Numbered from the stretch's first letter, positions 6,402 through 14,420 are shown. The stretch: 46,172 bases of DNA from an uncultured Oscillospiraceae bacterium (GCA_900757415.1 CAAENU010000079.1:1-46172); one strand, 5' to 3'. Notes: generated from the letters alone by a model not told the origin. Numbers and translations: made by a program.

Positions 6402-7079
6402 ATGCCGAAGGTATTTCTCAGTCCGGAGGATCGGGCCAGCAACGCTTATGCCGGTGAGGCGCTGTGGAACGGCCACGCCACCAATGAAAAGGAGCAGATG
6501 AGGCGCTGCGCCGATTATCTGGAGGCCGCCCTCAAGCGCTGCGGCTGCGAGGTGATCAACGCCCAGTACGGCAACATGTACGACCGCGTAAAGGCATCCA
6601 ATGCATGGCCGGCCGATCTCCACATTGCGCTGCACACCAACGGCTTTAACGGCAAGGTGGCCGGTACGCGGGTGCACTGCTATCCCAGCGAGAAGAGCCG
6701 CAGGATCGGGCGGCTGCTTCAGGATCGGATCGCGCCGCTGTCACCGGGGACATCAGAACGGTTGGTGGAGAGTGCGGGACTCTATGAGCTGCGTGCGCCC
6801 ACCATGCCCGCCGTACTGCCGGAGTTCGGCTTCCACGACAACCCGGAGGAAGCCCAGTGGCTGATCGATAACATGGAAACAATTGCAGAGGAGACCTGCC
6901 GGGCAGTATGTGCATTTTTCGATGTGCCATATGTGGAGGCTGGCCAGCAGAAGGATGCGGAACCGGTATTGCTTTTCCGTGTGCAGGTGGGCGCTTTCCG
7001 TGACAGGCAGTGCGCGGAAAGCTACTGCCGGAGGGTACAGGAGGCCGGCTTTGGCGGCGCCTTTGTTGTACAGGCGTGA
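6402..7079 (+). CDS. N-acetylmuramoyl-L-alanine amidase (endolysin) with SPOR-like tail
   Basis: A 225-residue protein. Residues about 1-175 resemble the Amidase_3 zinc hydrolase fold, with LHIALHTN (His74, His78) and the catalytic-type Glu141 in PEFGFHDN. The canonical N-terminal PGHGG metal motif is replaced by LSPEDRASNAY with NGHATNE at 23-29, a variant common in Clostridial phage endolysins. The last ~35 residues (FRVQVGAFRDRQCAESYCRR and onward) match only the first half of a SPOR peptidoglycan-binding domain. The enzyme cuts the bond between muramic acid and the stem peptide. With the holin it makes a complete two-gene lysis module, followed by a terminator. Confidence 0.85.
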   Translation: MPKVFLSPEDRASNAYAGEALWNGHATNEKEQMRRCADYLEAALKRCGCEVINAQYGNMYDRVKASNAWPADLHIALHTNGFNGKVAGTRVHCYPSEKSRRIGRLLQDRIAPLSPGTSERLVESAGLYELRAPTMPAVLPEFGFHDNPEEAQWLIDNMETIAEETCRAVCAFFDVPYVEAGQQKDAEPVLLFRVQVGAFRDRQCAESYCRRVQEAGFGGAFVVQA

Positions 7080-7105
7080 GACATGAACAAACGCATACTG
7101 CCATG

Positions 7106-7134
7106 AAAAGAGCGGCTTTACAGCCGCTCTTTTT
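7106..7134 (+). terminator. Terminator of the fibre/lysis cassette
   Basis: AAAAGAGCGGCT pairs perfectly with AGCCGCTCTTTT around TTAC, with the T-run forming part of the 3' arm. It lies 27 bases after the amidase stop. Confidence 0.85.
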
Positions 7135-7157
7135 GCGGAAAAACAGAAAATAGGGGA

Positions 7158-7186
7158 TTGACAATAAGTAAATAGTCATTTATTAT
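7158..7186 (+). promoter_or_regulatory. Promoter of the TetR gene with embedded operator-like inverted repeat
   Basis: TTGACA (7158-7163), a 17-base spacer and TATTAT (7181-7186) form a near-consensus vegetative promoter. The spacer contains ATAAGTAAAT-AGTC-ATTTATTAT, an imperfect inverted repeat suited to TetR autoregulation. The expected transcription start is at about 7193, which is also the start codon. Confidence 0.75.
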
Positions 7187-7192
7187 CAAAGC

Positions 7193-7774
7193 ATGAGAAA
7201 AATTAACGTGGAAAAACGGAATAAGGTAACACAGGCGGTCCTTCAGATCACGATGGAGGATGGCCTTGCGGGATTGTCCTTTGACAAGCTGGCCAAGCGC
7301 GCAGGGGTCAGCTCGGGCACGCCGTACGTCTACTACAGGGACAAGACAGACATGCTTTCGTGTATTTATGCGCAGGTGTGGCAGGCGCTGCAGGAGGGAC
7401 TTCAGACGGTGATTGACAGTGGGCGGACCACAGGAGAAAAGCTGTTTTTCGGACTGCGGCATTTGGCGCAAATGCTGCTGAACCACCCGCAGGAGGCGCA
7501 TTTCCTGTTGTCGGTTCTTAACGCTCCGGAGTTTGTGACGGCAGAAACAATGCGGGAACACCAGCTGCCGCCGCCTGCGCTGCTGGCCGTGTATCAGGAG
7601 GCTATCCACCGGCGGCTGATGAAAACCGACAATATCACGTATATCAATGCCATACTGTTTGGACCGCTTTTCCTGATTCTGCAGCAGCACCGGCAGAGTA
7701 CGGAACCGGCGATTATGAGCGAGGTGGAAAGGGTGCTGGATCTGGCGGTATCTGCGGTATTAAAGATCCGGTGA
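7193..7774 (+). CDS. TetR/AcrR-family transcriptional regulator
   Basis: A 193-residue protein with a standard TetR DNA-binding domain at residues about 5-50: VTQAVLQITMEDGLAGLSFDKLAKRAGVSSGTPYVYYRDK. A divergent helical ligand-binding C-terminal domain follows. The start at 7193 is needed to include helix 1. It has no Shine-Dalgarno, and the -10 box lies only 6 bases upstream, so the mRNA is probably leaderless. ATAAGTAAATA occurs both in the promoter and just after the gene at about 7788-7798. Its target is not obvious. It sits alone between the lysis cassette and the uracil permease leader and could regulate itself or either neighbour. A strong terminator follows. Confidence 0.88.
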   Translation: MRKINVEKRNKVTQAVLQITMEDGLAGLSFDKLAKRAGVSSGTPYVYYRDKTDMLSCIYAQVWQALQEGLQTVIDSGRTTGEKLFFGLRHLAQMLLNHPQEAHFLLSVLNAPEFVTAETMREHQLPPPALLAVYQEAIHRRLMKTDNITYINAILFGPLFLILQQHRQSTEPAIMSEVERVLDLAVSAVLKIR

Positions 7775-7785
7775 TGCTGCAGAAT

Positions 7786-7808
7786 TTATAAGTAAATAAT
7801 TATTTTAC
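7786..7808. promoter_or_regulatory. Second operator-like palindrome after tetR
   Basis: AAGTAAATAATTATTTTACT is a nearly perfect palindrome that shares ATAAGTAAATA with the tetR promoter spacer. It may be a second TetR binding site. AT-rich chance similarity is possible. Confidence 0.4.
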
Positions 7809-7811
7809 TAT

Positions 7812-7849
7812 AAATGGGCCGCATTGCAAGCGCTTACGGCCCATTTTTA
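7812..7849 (+). terminator. Terminator of the TetR gene
   Basis: AAATGGGCCG and CGGCCCATTT form a perfect 10-bp stem ending in TTTTT. It lies 40 bases after the TetR stop. Confidence 0.85.
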
Positions 7850-8031
7850 CATGTCTGCGCTGTAAAGCAGCAGGGTATAAAATACGGTTTGTATATTTTT
7901 GTATAAAAATTGCAGATAGTAATTGCCTTGAGATATAAGAGGGAGAGTCAGCTTGCTGCCTGAGGTGGCGCTTTGTGCAATATCTACGAATACACAGGAT
8001 GGAATTTGGCGGAGATTGGAAAAGAAAAAAC
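7850..8031. other. Intergenic stretch with a possible upstream promoter
   Basis: No convincing gene lies here. TTGCAG (about 7909) followed 18 bases later by TATAAG could be a weak promoter reading toward the permease. The rest shows no strong fold that I can recognise. Confidence 0.3.
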
Positions 8032-8060
8032 TTGCATTTTCGTGCTGCGGCCGATATAAT
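8032..8060 (+). promoter_or_regulatory. Promoter of the uracil permease leader
   Basis: TTGCAT (8032-8037), exactly 17 bases, then a perfect TATAAT (8055-8060). Transcription should begin near 8067, about 25 bases before the leader ORF. Confidence 0.8.
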
Positions 8061-8091
8061 AAGCAAGATAATTTTGAAGGGGGGATTTGCC

Positions 8092-8166
8092 GTGATCATG
8101 CAGCGAAGCAATAAGTGTAAGACGGCCCCCACTATTTTTGCCCCTGTTTTTGATATGGTATTTTGA
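8092..8166 (+). CDS. Leader peptide (24 aa) of the uracil permease gene
   Basis: This short ORF starts with GTG at 8092, with AAGGGGGG 7 bases upstream; an in-frame ATG at 8098 is a weaker option. It encodes MIMQRSNKCKTAP followed by TIFAPVFDMVF and stops at 8164-8166. The TGA overlaps the first base pairs of the intrinsic terminator at 8165-8192. The last third of the ORF is U-rich (two T5 runs and one T4), as in the E. coli pyrBI leader, where RNA polymerase pausing under low UTP lets the ribosome catch up and block the terminator. The spacing, strong RBS and overlap argue for a regulatory leader. The mechanism is inference. Confidence 0.6.
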   Translation: MIMQRSNKCKTAPTIFAPVFDMVF

Positions 8167-8192
8167 CCGATGTTTTCATCGGTCTTTTTTTT
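8165..8192 (+). terminator. Attenuator hairpin in the uracil permease leader
   Basis: GACCGATG-TTTT-CATCGGTC is a perfect 8-bp stem followed by eight T residues. It lies 73 bases before the permease start, so transcription must pass it to express the gene. The leader ORF stop codon lies on its 5' edge. Confidence 0.85.
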
Positions 8193-8265
8193 GGGCAGGA
8201 GCAGAAAACCATGCAGTGTGCAATAAGAGAAAAATAAAAGATCAACGAAAGAGAGGAATCACATC

Positions 8266-9603
8266 ATGAAGAAAGATCTCGGCCAGGTGGCCATCTACGA
8301 TGCAAGGGAGCTTGGAGTACCGCGCATGCTGGTGCTGGGTTTGCAGCACCTGTTTGCCATGTTCGGCGCCACGGTGCTTGTGCCGATTCTGGTCAGCGGA
8401 TACGGTTTGCCACTGTCCATCCAGACAACGCTGCTGTTTGCAGGTGTGGGTACGCTGCTGTTCCATTTGTGCACCAAGTTCAAGGTGCCGGCATTTCTTG
8501 GTTCCAGTTTTGCCTTTCTGGGCGGCTTTGAGGCAGTGGCCAAACTGGATGTGGGCAAGTTTGCCGACATGAGCGGTGAAGAAAAGCTGCCTTACGCTTT
8601 GGGCGGTATTGTGGTGGCCGGTGCGCTGTATCTGGTGCTGGCACTGCTGTTCAAGCTGGTGGGAGCCAAAAAGGTCATGCGCTTCTTTCCGCCCATCGTT
8701 ACAGGCCCGATCATTATCCTCATCGGATTGAACCTGTCGGGTACTGCTATTACCAATGCCTCCACCAACTGGTGGCTGGCTCTGTGCGCGATTGCCATCA
8801 TCATTGTCGCCAACATCTGGGGTAAAGGCATGATCAAGATCATTCCCATTCTGCTGGGTGTGGTTGGCAGCTACATTGTGGCGCTGATCTTTGGTCAGGT
8901 AGACTTTGCCGAAGTGGGGCAGGCTGATTTTGTGGGTTTGCAGCATTTTGTGCTGGCCAAGTTTGACATTACCTCTATTCTGGTCATGGCGCCCATCGCC
9001 ATCGCCGCCATGATGGAGCATATCGGTGACGTTTCCGCCATCTCTTCGACCACCGGCAAAAACTTCATTGAGGATCCCGGTCTGCACCGCACCCTGCTGG
9101 GCGACGGCATTGCCACGGCTGTGGCAGGCCTCTTCGGCGGCCCGGCCAACACCACCTACGGCGAAAATACCGGCGTGCTGGCCCTGAGCAAGGTCTATGA
9201 CCCCAGGGTTATCCGTTTGGCGGCGCTGTATGCGATCGTCCTCAGCTTTTCTCCCAAGTTCGATGCGTTGGTCAATTCTATCCCCACTGCCATTGTGGGC
9301 GGCGTCAGCTTTGTGCTTTATGGTATGATCTCTGCGGTGGGCGTTCGCAACGTGGTGGAAAATAAAGTGGATCTGACCAAGTCCCGCAACCTGATCATTG
9401 CTGCGGTGATTTTCGTCAGCGGTCTGGGCTTCAGCACTACCGGCGGCATCACCTTTACGGTGGGCGGCGCTGATATTACGCTGACGGGTCTGGCCATTGC
9501 GGCGCTGGCAGGCGTGGTTCTGAACGCCGTTCTGCCCGGTAATGACTACGAGTTCGGCACCAGTGCCGAGGGAGACAAGTCCGCTGATCTGGGCAGCTAT
9601 TAA
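8266..9603 (+). CDS. uraA: Uracil permease (NAT/NCS2 family)
   Basis: A 445-residue polytopic membrane protein of the nucleobase-ascorbate transporter family. It has the QHLFAMFGATVLVP motif in the first helix (Gln27-His28), a VPAFLGSSFAF segment, and the substrate-binding region around IAAMMEHIGDVSAIS. The GPANTTYGENTGVLALSKVYDP signature follows, which is characteristic of UraA-type uracil permeases rather than xanthine permeases. It imports uracil with protons across the cytoplasmic membrane for pyrimidine salvage. GAGAGG lies about 9 bases upstream. The leader peptide/terminator upstream suggests control by pyrimidine level. It is transcribed alone and ends at a strong bidirectional terminator shared with malQ. 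Confidence 0.93.
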   Translation: MKKDLGQVAIYDARELGVPRMLVLGLQHLFAMFGATVLVPILVSGYGLPLSIQTTLLFAGVGTLLFHLCTKFKVPAFLGSSFAFLGGFEAVAKLDVGKFADMSGEEKLPYALGGIVVAGALYLVLALLFKLVGAKKVMRFFPPIVTGPIIILIGLNLSGTAITNASTNWWLALCAIAIIIVANIWGKGMIKIIPILLGVVGSYIVALIFGQVDFAEVGQADFVGLQHFVLAKFDITSILVMAPIAIAAMMEHIGDVSAISSTTGKNFIEDPGLHRTLLGDGIATAVAGLFGGPANTTYGENTGVLALSKVYDPRVIRLAALYAIVLSFSPKFDALVNSIPTAIVGGVSFVLYGMISAVGVRNVVENKVDLTKSRNLIIAAVIFVSGLGFSTTGGITFTVGGADITLTGLAIAALAGVVLNAVLPGNDYEFGTSAEGDKSADLGSY

Positions 9604-9620
9604 GTGACAGCAAAAAAGGA

Positions 9621-9660
9621 AAAGGAGCAGGTTCCATTTGGAACCTGCTCCTTTCTCTTT
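9621..9660. terminator. Bidirectional terminator between uraA and malQ
   Basis: AAAGGAGCAGGTTCC and GGAACCTGCTCCTTT form a perfect 15-bp stem with an ATTT loop, followed by a T-rich stretch on the plus strand and preceded by A-tracts for the minus strand. It separates the two convergent genes. Confidence 0.88.
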
Positions 9661-11183
9661 TATATGGTTTCTACACGATCGGCTGTATCCTCCGTTTGCT
9701 TTTCCGTACGGTCGTACATGAGGGTCATGTCGAAGATTTTTTTTGCCAGTGCGGCGTTGGCCTCGCCTGGCAGCAGGCGCCACTGCCAGTTGCCCTCGGG
9801 AATGCCGGGGGTATTCATGCGGTGGTATTGTCCAAGACCGAGATAATCCTGCATCTGGGCCACAAACAGATCGGCAACGCTGCTTTGTCCACCCCGCAGA
9901 ACGCCCCAGTGGAACCCCTCCTCCTCGTTGAGTCCCAGATAGCGGCGGGCATAGGCAATGTCCTCGGGGGCGGCCTCCTGCCGCCACAGGGTCAGCGGAC
10001 TGTTATCATGGGTGCCGGTGTAGCACACGCAATGCCGGGGATAGGTGTGGGGAAGATAATTGCTGCTGTCACGGGAATCAAAGGCGAATTCCAGCACCTT
10101 CATGCCGGGCCAGCCGGAATCATGGAGCAGCTGCTGTACGGAAGGTGTGGGATATCCCAGATCCTCGGCGATAAACGACAGCTGGGGGAACCAGCCGATC
10201 AGTGCGCTGACAAGGGACATGCCGGGGCCCTGACGCCATTCACCGTTGCGGGCCGTAGTTTCGCCATAGGGTACGGCCCAATAAGTATCCAGTCCGCGGA
10301 AATGGTCGATGCGGATCACATCATATAGCTTTCCGGCACCGTCGATACGGCGGATCCACCAGCCGTAGCCGTCAGCCTTCATCATGTCCCAGCGGTAGAG
10401 GGGGGTACCCCAGAGCTGGCCGTCCGCGCTGAAATAGTCAGGCGGGACACCGCTGACGGCGGTGGGGACGCATTGATCATCCAGCTGGAAAAACTGCGGC
10501 TCGGCCCAGACGTCGGCACTGTCCATGGGGACATAGATCGGCAGATCGCCGATCACCTGAATATCCAATTTGTGGAGATAATCCCGCAGTGCGATCCACT
10601 GCTTGAAGAAGAGAAACTGGATATAGATGAACAGCTCGATATCCGGCTGAAGCTGTGCACGGTATTGCGCCAACGTTTCCGCTTTGCGCAGACGCAGATC
10701 CTGATCGGGCCACTGCATCCAGGATTTCATGCCGAAATGGCGTTTACAGGCCATATAGAGGGCGTAATCCTCCAGCCAACGGCCGTTTTCCTGACGGAAA
10801 GCGGTGACCGCTTCACTATCCCGCTGCCAGCCGCGCTGTTTGGCCAGCGCCAGTACCTTGAAACGGCTCTCATAGATCTTGCCGTAGTCCACATATCGCG
10901 GTTCGGTGCCCCACTGACAATGGGCGATTTCACTTTTTTTCAGCAGGCCGTCTTCTGCCAGCAGATCCAGATCGATGAAATAGGGGTTGCCGGCAAAGGT
11001 GGAGAAGCTCTGATAAGGAGAGTCGCCATAGCTGGTGGGGCCAAGCGGCAGCATCTGCCAGTACCGCTGGCCGGCTGCATGGAGAAAGTCGGCAAACGCA
11101 TAAGCCGCTTTTCCCAATGTGCCGATGCCGTAGGGAGACGGCAGGGAAGAGATGGCAAGTAAAATACCACTGGAACGTTTCAT
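9660..11183 (-). CDS. malQ: 4-alpha-glucanotransferase (amylomaltase, GH77)
   Basis: A 507-residue GH77 enzyme that transfers α-1,4-glucan segments between maltodextrins and releases glucose. Visible landmarks are the N-terminal SGILLAISSLPSPYGIGTLG, SYGDSPYQSFSTFAGNPY, the nucleophile region RIDHFRGLDTYWAVP, the acid/base region FIAEDLGYPTPSV, and YTGTHDNSPLTLW. The start at 11183 gives a normal N terminus; the open frame continues 38 codons upstream without a ribosome binding site. It is the last gene of the sugar locus, 97 bases downstream of the permease gene, and fits intracellular breakdown of imported maltodextrins. Confidence 0.95.
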   Translation of the reverse strand: MKRSSGILLAISSLPSPYGIGTLGKAAYAFADFLHAAGQRYWQMLPLGPTSYGDSPYQSFSTFAGNPYFIDLDLLAEDGLLKKSEIAHCQWGTEPRYVDYGKIYESRFKVLALAKQRGWQRDSEAVTAFRQENGRWLEDYALYMACKRHFGMKSWMQWPDQDLRLRKAETLAQYRAQLQPDIELFIYIQFLFFKQWIALRDYLHKLDIQVIGDLPIYVPMDSADVWAEPQFFQLDDQCVPTAVSGVPPDYFSADGQLWGTPLYRWDMMKADGYGWWIRRIDGAGKLYDVIRIDHFRGLDTYWAVPYGETTARNGEWRQGPGMSLVSALIGWFPQLSFIAEDLGYPTPSVQQLLHDSGWPGMKVLEFAFDSRDSSNYLPHTYPRHCVCYTGTHDNSPLTLWRQEAAPEDIAYARRYLGLNEEEGFHWGVLRGGQSSVADLFVAQMQDYLGLGQYHRMNTPGIPEGNWQWRLLPGEANAALAKKIFDMTLMYDRTEKQTEDTADRVETI

Positions 11184-11280
11184 AATAATGATTTTTCCCT
11201 CGCTTTGACAAAAATGTGTACAGGACGGGACAGGAACTGCCCCGCCCTGCGGATAGATAGGATTTTTTCGACGGCCGCTT

Positions 11281-12123
11281 TTATCCTTTGACGGCACCGG
11301 CAGCTACACCTTTGATGATGTGCTTCTGCCCCAGAATATAGACGATGATGATGGGCAGGATGGTCAGCACGATGCAGGCCATCATAGGCCCCATTTCTAC
11401 CTTGCCGTAGCCGCCGCGGAAGTACTGCACCAGAATGGGGATGGTCATATATTTGGTGCGGTCCAGCACCAGATAGGGCAGCAGATAGTCATTCCAGACC
11501 CACATGGTTTCCAGAATGCCGACGCTGACCAGCGTGGGCTTGAGCATGGGGAGTACCACAAGGAAGAAGGTGCGGATCGGGCCGCAGCCATCGATCATGG
11601 CCGCCTCTTCAATCTCCAGAGGAATGGACTTCATAAAGCCGCAGAACATGAACACGGCCAATCCTGCACCAAAACCCAGGTAGACAATGCAGAGATTATA
11701 GGGGGTGTTCAGACCGGTTTTGTCCGTTAGGTTGGCCAACGTAAACATCAGCATCTGGAAAGGAACCACCATAGAGAATACGAAGAGAAAATAGCAGAAT
11801 TTGGTGATTTTGGTGTTGACGCGGGTAATAAACCATGCACACATGGAGCAGCACAGCAAAATCAGCAGCACAGAGGTAACAGAGATGAGAAGACTGTTGA
11901 AAAATGCGGCCAGAAAACCCTTGGAGCCAATGGCGTTGGCGAAGTTGTCAAACCCGGCAAAGCTTTCAGCGTTTGGGAACTGAAAGGCGCTGCTGGTATT
12001 GATGGCAGACTCCTTTTTAAAGGAGTTGCTGATTACCATAATAATGGGGTAGATCCAGGCAAGACTGAGAACGGCCAGTACCGCCGCCCAGATGCCGTTG
12101 ATCACGCGGCTGCGCTTTTTCAT
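11281..12123 (-). CDS. Carbohydrate ABC transporter permease (MalG type)
   Basis: A 280-residue inner-membrane permease with six predicted helices and the ATPase-coupling EAA loop EIEEAAMIDGCGPIRTFFLVVLPML. The N terminus is basic (MKKRSRVINGIW). The start at 12123 is preceded by GGAGGTG, and its ATG overlaps the stop of the upstream permease as TAATG, so the two halves of the channel are made in equal amounts. It pairs with the MalF-type permease upstream and the binding protein at 13110. No ATPase gene is in this operon; the MsmK-like ATPase at 20181 is the likely partner. Maltodextrin is suggested by adjacent malQ, but the substrate is not proven. Confidence 0.92.
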   Translation of the reverse strand: MKKRSRVINGIWAAVLAVLSLAWIYPIIMVISNSFKKESAINTSSAFQFPNAESFAGFDNFANAIGSKGFLAAFFNSLLISVTSVLLILLCCSMCAWFITRVNTKITKFCYFLFVFSMVVPFQMLMFTLANLTDKTGLNTPYNLCIVYLGFGAGLAVFMFCGFMKSIPLEIEEAAMIDGCGPIRTFFLVVLPMLKPTLVSVGILETMWVWNDYLLPYLVLDRTKYMTIPILVQYFRGGYGKVEMGPMMACIVLTILPIIIVYILGQKHIIKGVAAGAVKG

Positions 12124-12974
12124 TACTGCTGCACCTCCTTGGATTTCGTCAGCTTTAATTGTAGGCTGGAGATGGCGATAACCAGAATGCAGAACAGCAC
12201 AGCCTTTGCCTGACCGATGCCTTTCCACTGAGGCCCGGAGCGGACGTAGAAGGTCTGATAGATGTTCAGCGCCAGCATTTCAGAAGCATGGGCGGGTTCG
12301 CCGCCGGTCAGAGCCAGATTCTGGTCAAACAGCTTGAAGGAATTGGTCAGCGTCAGGAACAGGCAGATGGTGATGGAGGGCATCAGATTGGGAAGCTTGA
12401 CTTTCCAGAAGGTTTGCCACGGCGTGGCGCCGTCAATATAGGCCGCTTCAATGTAATCGTTGGGGATGGACTGGAGACCGGCGATATAAATGATCATCAT
12501 ATAGCCGATCTGCTGCCAGCACATCAGAATGATCAGACCCCAATAGCCATAGGTGGCATTCAGAGACAGGAGGGGTTTGCCCACCAGGGAGAGCACACAG
12601 TTCAGCAGGATCTGCCAGATGTAACCCAGTACAATGCCGCCGATCAAGTTGGGCATGAAGAATACCGTGCGGAAAGCTGTGGTACCCTTGATGCTGCGGG
12701 TCAGCAGCAGGGCGATGCCCAGTGCCAGAATGTTGATCAGAATGGTGGACACCACGGTGAACTTGGCTGTGAACCAGAACGCATTGGTGAACAGCTCATC
12801 CTGAAAGGCCTTTACATAGTTGGAAAAACCCACAAAGGTAGCCTTGTTGATGGTTGTGAATTTGCACAGGGACAGGTACAGCCCCTGACAAAATGGAATC
12901 ACAAACCCGATCAGAAAGGCTGCCAGCGTGGGCAAAAGAAAGACGGGCCAATACTTGCGAATGTTTTTCTGCAT
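12123..12974 (-). CDS. Carbohydrate ABC transporter permease (MalF type)
   Basis: A 283-residue permease with six predicted transmembrane helices starting at WPVFLLPTLAAFLIGFVIP, and an EAA loop YIEAAYIDGATPWQTFWKVKLPNL that contacts the ATPase. The ...FDQNLALTGGEP segment is typical of MalF/UgpA-type sugar permeases of Firmicutes. It follows the binding-protein gene after a 135-base gap holding a 30-base perfect palindrome, the usual arrangement for making more binding protein than membrane subunits. It imports sugar together with the neighbouring permease. Confidence 0.92.
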   Translation of the reverse strand: MQKNIRKYWPVFLLPTLAAFLIGFVIPFCQGLYLSLCKFTTINKATFVGFSNYVKAFQDELFTNAFWFTAKFTVVSTILINILALGIALLLTRSIKGTTAFRTVFFMPNLIGGIVLGYIWQILLNCVLSLVGKPLLSLNATYGYWGLIILMCWQQIGYMMIIYIAGLQSIPNDYIEAAYIDGATPWQTFWKVKLPNLMPSITICLFLTLTNSFKLFDQNLALTGGEPAHASEMLALNIYQTFYVRSGPQWKGIGQAKAVLFCILVIAISSLQLKLTKSKEVQQ

Positions 12975-13060
12975 AAGCGATACCTCCGGTCAACTGCATT
13001 TTTCGGCGCATGCCTCTATGTCTCCGGAGAGACACACAGGTATAGGCCGACAGGTGGGAA

Positions 13061-13090
13061 CTGTGGGGTGGGCATATGCCCACCCCACAG
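13061..13090 (-). promoter_or_regulatory. 30-base perfect palindrome between binding-protein and permease genes
   Basis: CTGTGGGGTGGGCAT and ATGCCCACCCCACAG form a perfect palindrome 20 bases after the binding-protein stop, with no T-run. Such hairpins protect the upstream mRNA segment or partly attenuate downstream transcription. Confidence 0.75.
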
Positions 13091-13109
13091 AAGACGTTAC
13101 AGGGTGCAA

Positions 13110-14420
13110 TTACTTCAGCGCGTACTCGGAGGCCCAACCATCCACGAAAGCGGTCTTAACGGCATCCCAGTCACCGGTGCCGGCAGCATAAGCGGTCAGC
13201 GCGGAACCAACGCCATTCTTCCACTCCTCAGAGGGCATGGTGGGGAAGTTCCAGGAAACAGGGGTCTTGCCGGCGGCGGTCATTTCCTTATCCTGCTTCA
13301 CGAACAGGTTGGTGGATTCCAGAGCACCCTTGAAGGGGATTACGAAACCCATGTCGTTGGCCATAGCCTCGGTGCCCTTGTCAGAGGTGACGCACCAGTA
13401 CAGGAAGTCCAGTGTAGCCTTGATATCCTCTTCGCTGGCATCCTTGTTGACGCACCAATAGTTCTCGGTACCGGTGCACAGGCCCTGATTGGCCTCATCG
13501 CCCACGCCGATGTAGATGGGGATCATTGCCAGATCATCGTCGGTGAAAGGCTTATCTGCGCCCACCAGGTTGTTGTACTCCCAGGAACCGTTCTGGAAGA
13601 ACACGGCCTCGCTGTTCAGGAACTCGTTACGGCTGTCATCGCCGGTCTTACCCGCCAGATCCTTGGGATCGCAGGTGCTGTTGTTGATATACAGGTCAAA
13701 AATGTTCTTGTAGTTGTCCAGATAGGTGCCCTTGATGGCGTCGGTGGTGCCGATACCGTCAGCCTGATACTCAAAGTAGATGGGCAGGTTGGCCAGATGG
13801 GTCTTGAAGCGCCAGTCGGAGGAGCTGTCCATACCGGCGGAGGTGAAAGCGGCGAAACCCAGCTCGTCCTTGCGGGCAGTGATGTCCTCAGCAACCGTCT
13901 TCAGGTCGGCAAAGGACTGGATATCGTCGGTGGTGTAGCCGGCCTTCTCCAGCAGGGTCTTGTTGACGATCAGACCATAGGACTCGATAACATAGGCGAT
14001 ACCGTAGACGGTGCTGTCCTCTTTCAGGGCAAAGTCGTCACTGGTCAGCTCGCCATACACGGCGGAGCCGCTCAGGTCATAGCAATAGTCCTTCCAGTTG
14101 GCCAGACCAACGGGTCCGTTGACCTGGAACAGAGTGGGAGCATCGCTCTTGGCCATGTCGGCCATCAGGGTTTCCTCATAAGTACCGGAAGCGGCGGTCA
14201 CCACGGTGACGGGCACACCGGTCTCCTCGGTGTAAGCCTTGGCCAGATTCTGCCAGGCTTCATCCTGCTCGGGTTTGAAGTTCAGATAGAACACCTTGCC
14301 GGCAGCGGCGGAATCGCCATCGCCTTCGCCCTGGGCATCATTGCTGCCGCCATTGCCGCCGCAGGCAGCCAGAGACAGCGTCATCACCAGAGCAAGGATC
14401 AGTGCAAGAAACTTTTTCAT
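13110..14420 (-). CDS. Extracellular sugar-binding lipoprotein of an ABC transporter
   Basis: A 436-residue solute-binding protein with a lipoprotein signal peptide: basic start, hydrophobic core and LSLAACGG lipobox, with lipidation at Cys20. A Gly/Asp/Ser-rich linker follows, and then a family-1 binding fold with an early AKAYTEETGVPVTVV segment. It captures oligosaccharide outside the cell and delivers it to the two permeases downstream. AAGGAG lies 9 bases upstream. The Trp- and Asn-rich region NGSWEYNNLVG probably lines the sugar site. The promoter overlaps an ACAGT-N4-ACTGT inverted repeat. Maltose/maltodextrin is inferred from malQ and the LacI regulator. Confidence 0.92.
   Translation of the reverse strand: MKKFLALILALVMTLSLAACGGNGGSNDAQGEGDGDSAAAGKVFYLNFKPEQDEAWQNLAKAYTEETGVPVTVVTAASGTYEETLMADMAKSDAPTLFQVNGPVGLANWKDYCYDLSGSAVYGELTSDDFALKEDSTVYGIAYVIESYGLIVNKTLLEKAGYTTDDIQSFADLKTVAEDITARKDELGFAAFTSAGMDSSSDWRFKTHLANLPIYFEYQADGIGTTDAIKGTYLDNYKNIFDLYINNSTCDPKDLAGKTGDDSRNEFLNSEAVFFQNGSWEYNNLVGADKPFTDDDLAMIPIYIGVGDEANQGLCTGTENYWCVNKDASEEDIKATLDFLYWCVTSDKGTEAMANDMGFVIPFKGALESTNLFVKQDKEMTAAGKTPVSWNFPTMPSEEWKNGVGSALTAYAAGTGDWDAVKTAFVDGWASEYALK

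Noticed and set aside
8242..9987. 581-codon minus-strand frame over uraA
   Set aside because: It is a shadow of uraA with His/Gln-rich junk and crosses the terminator.
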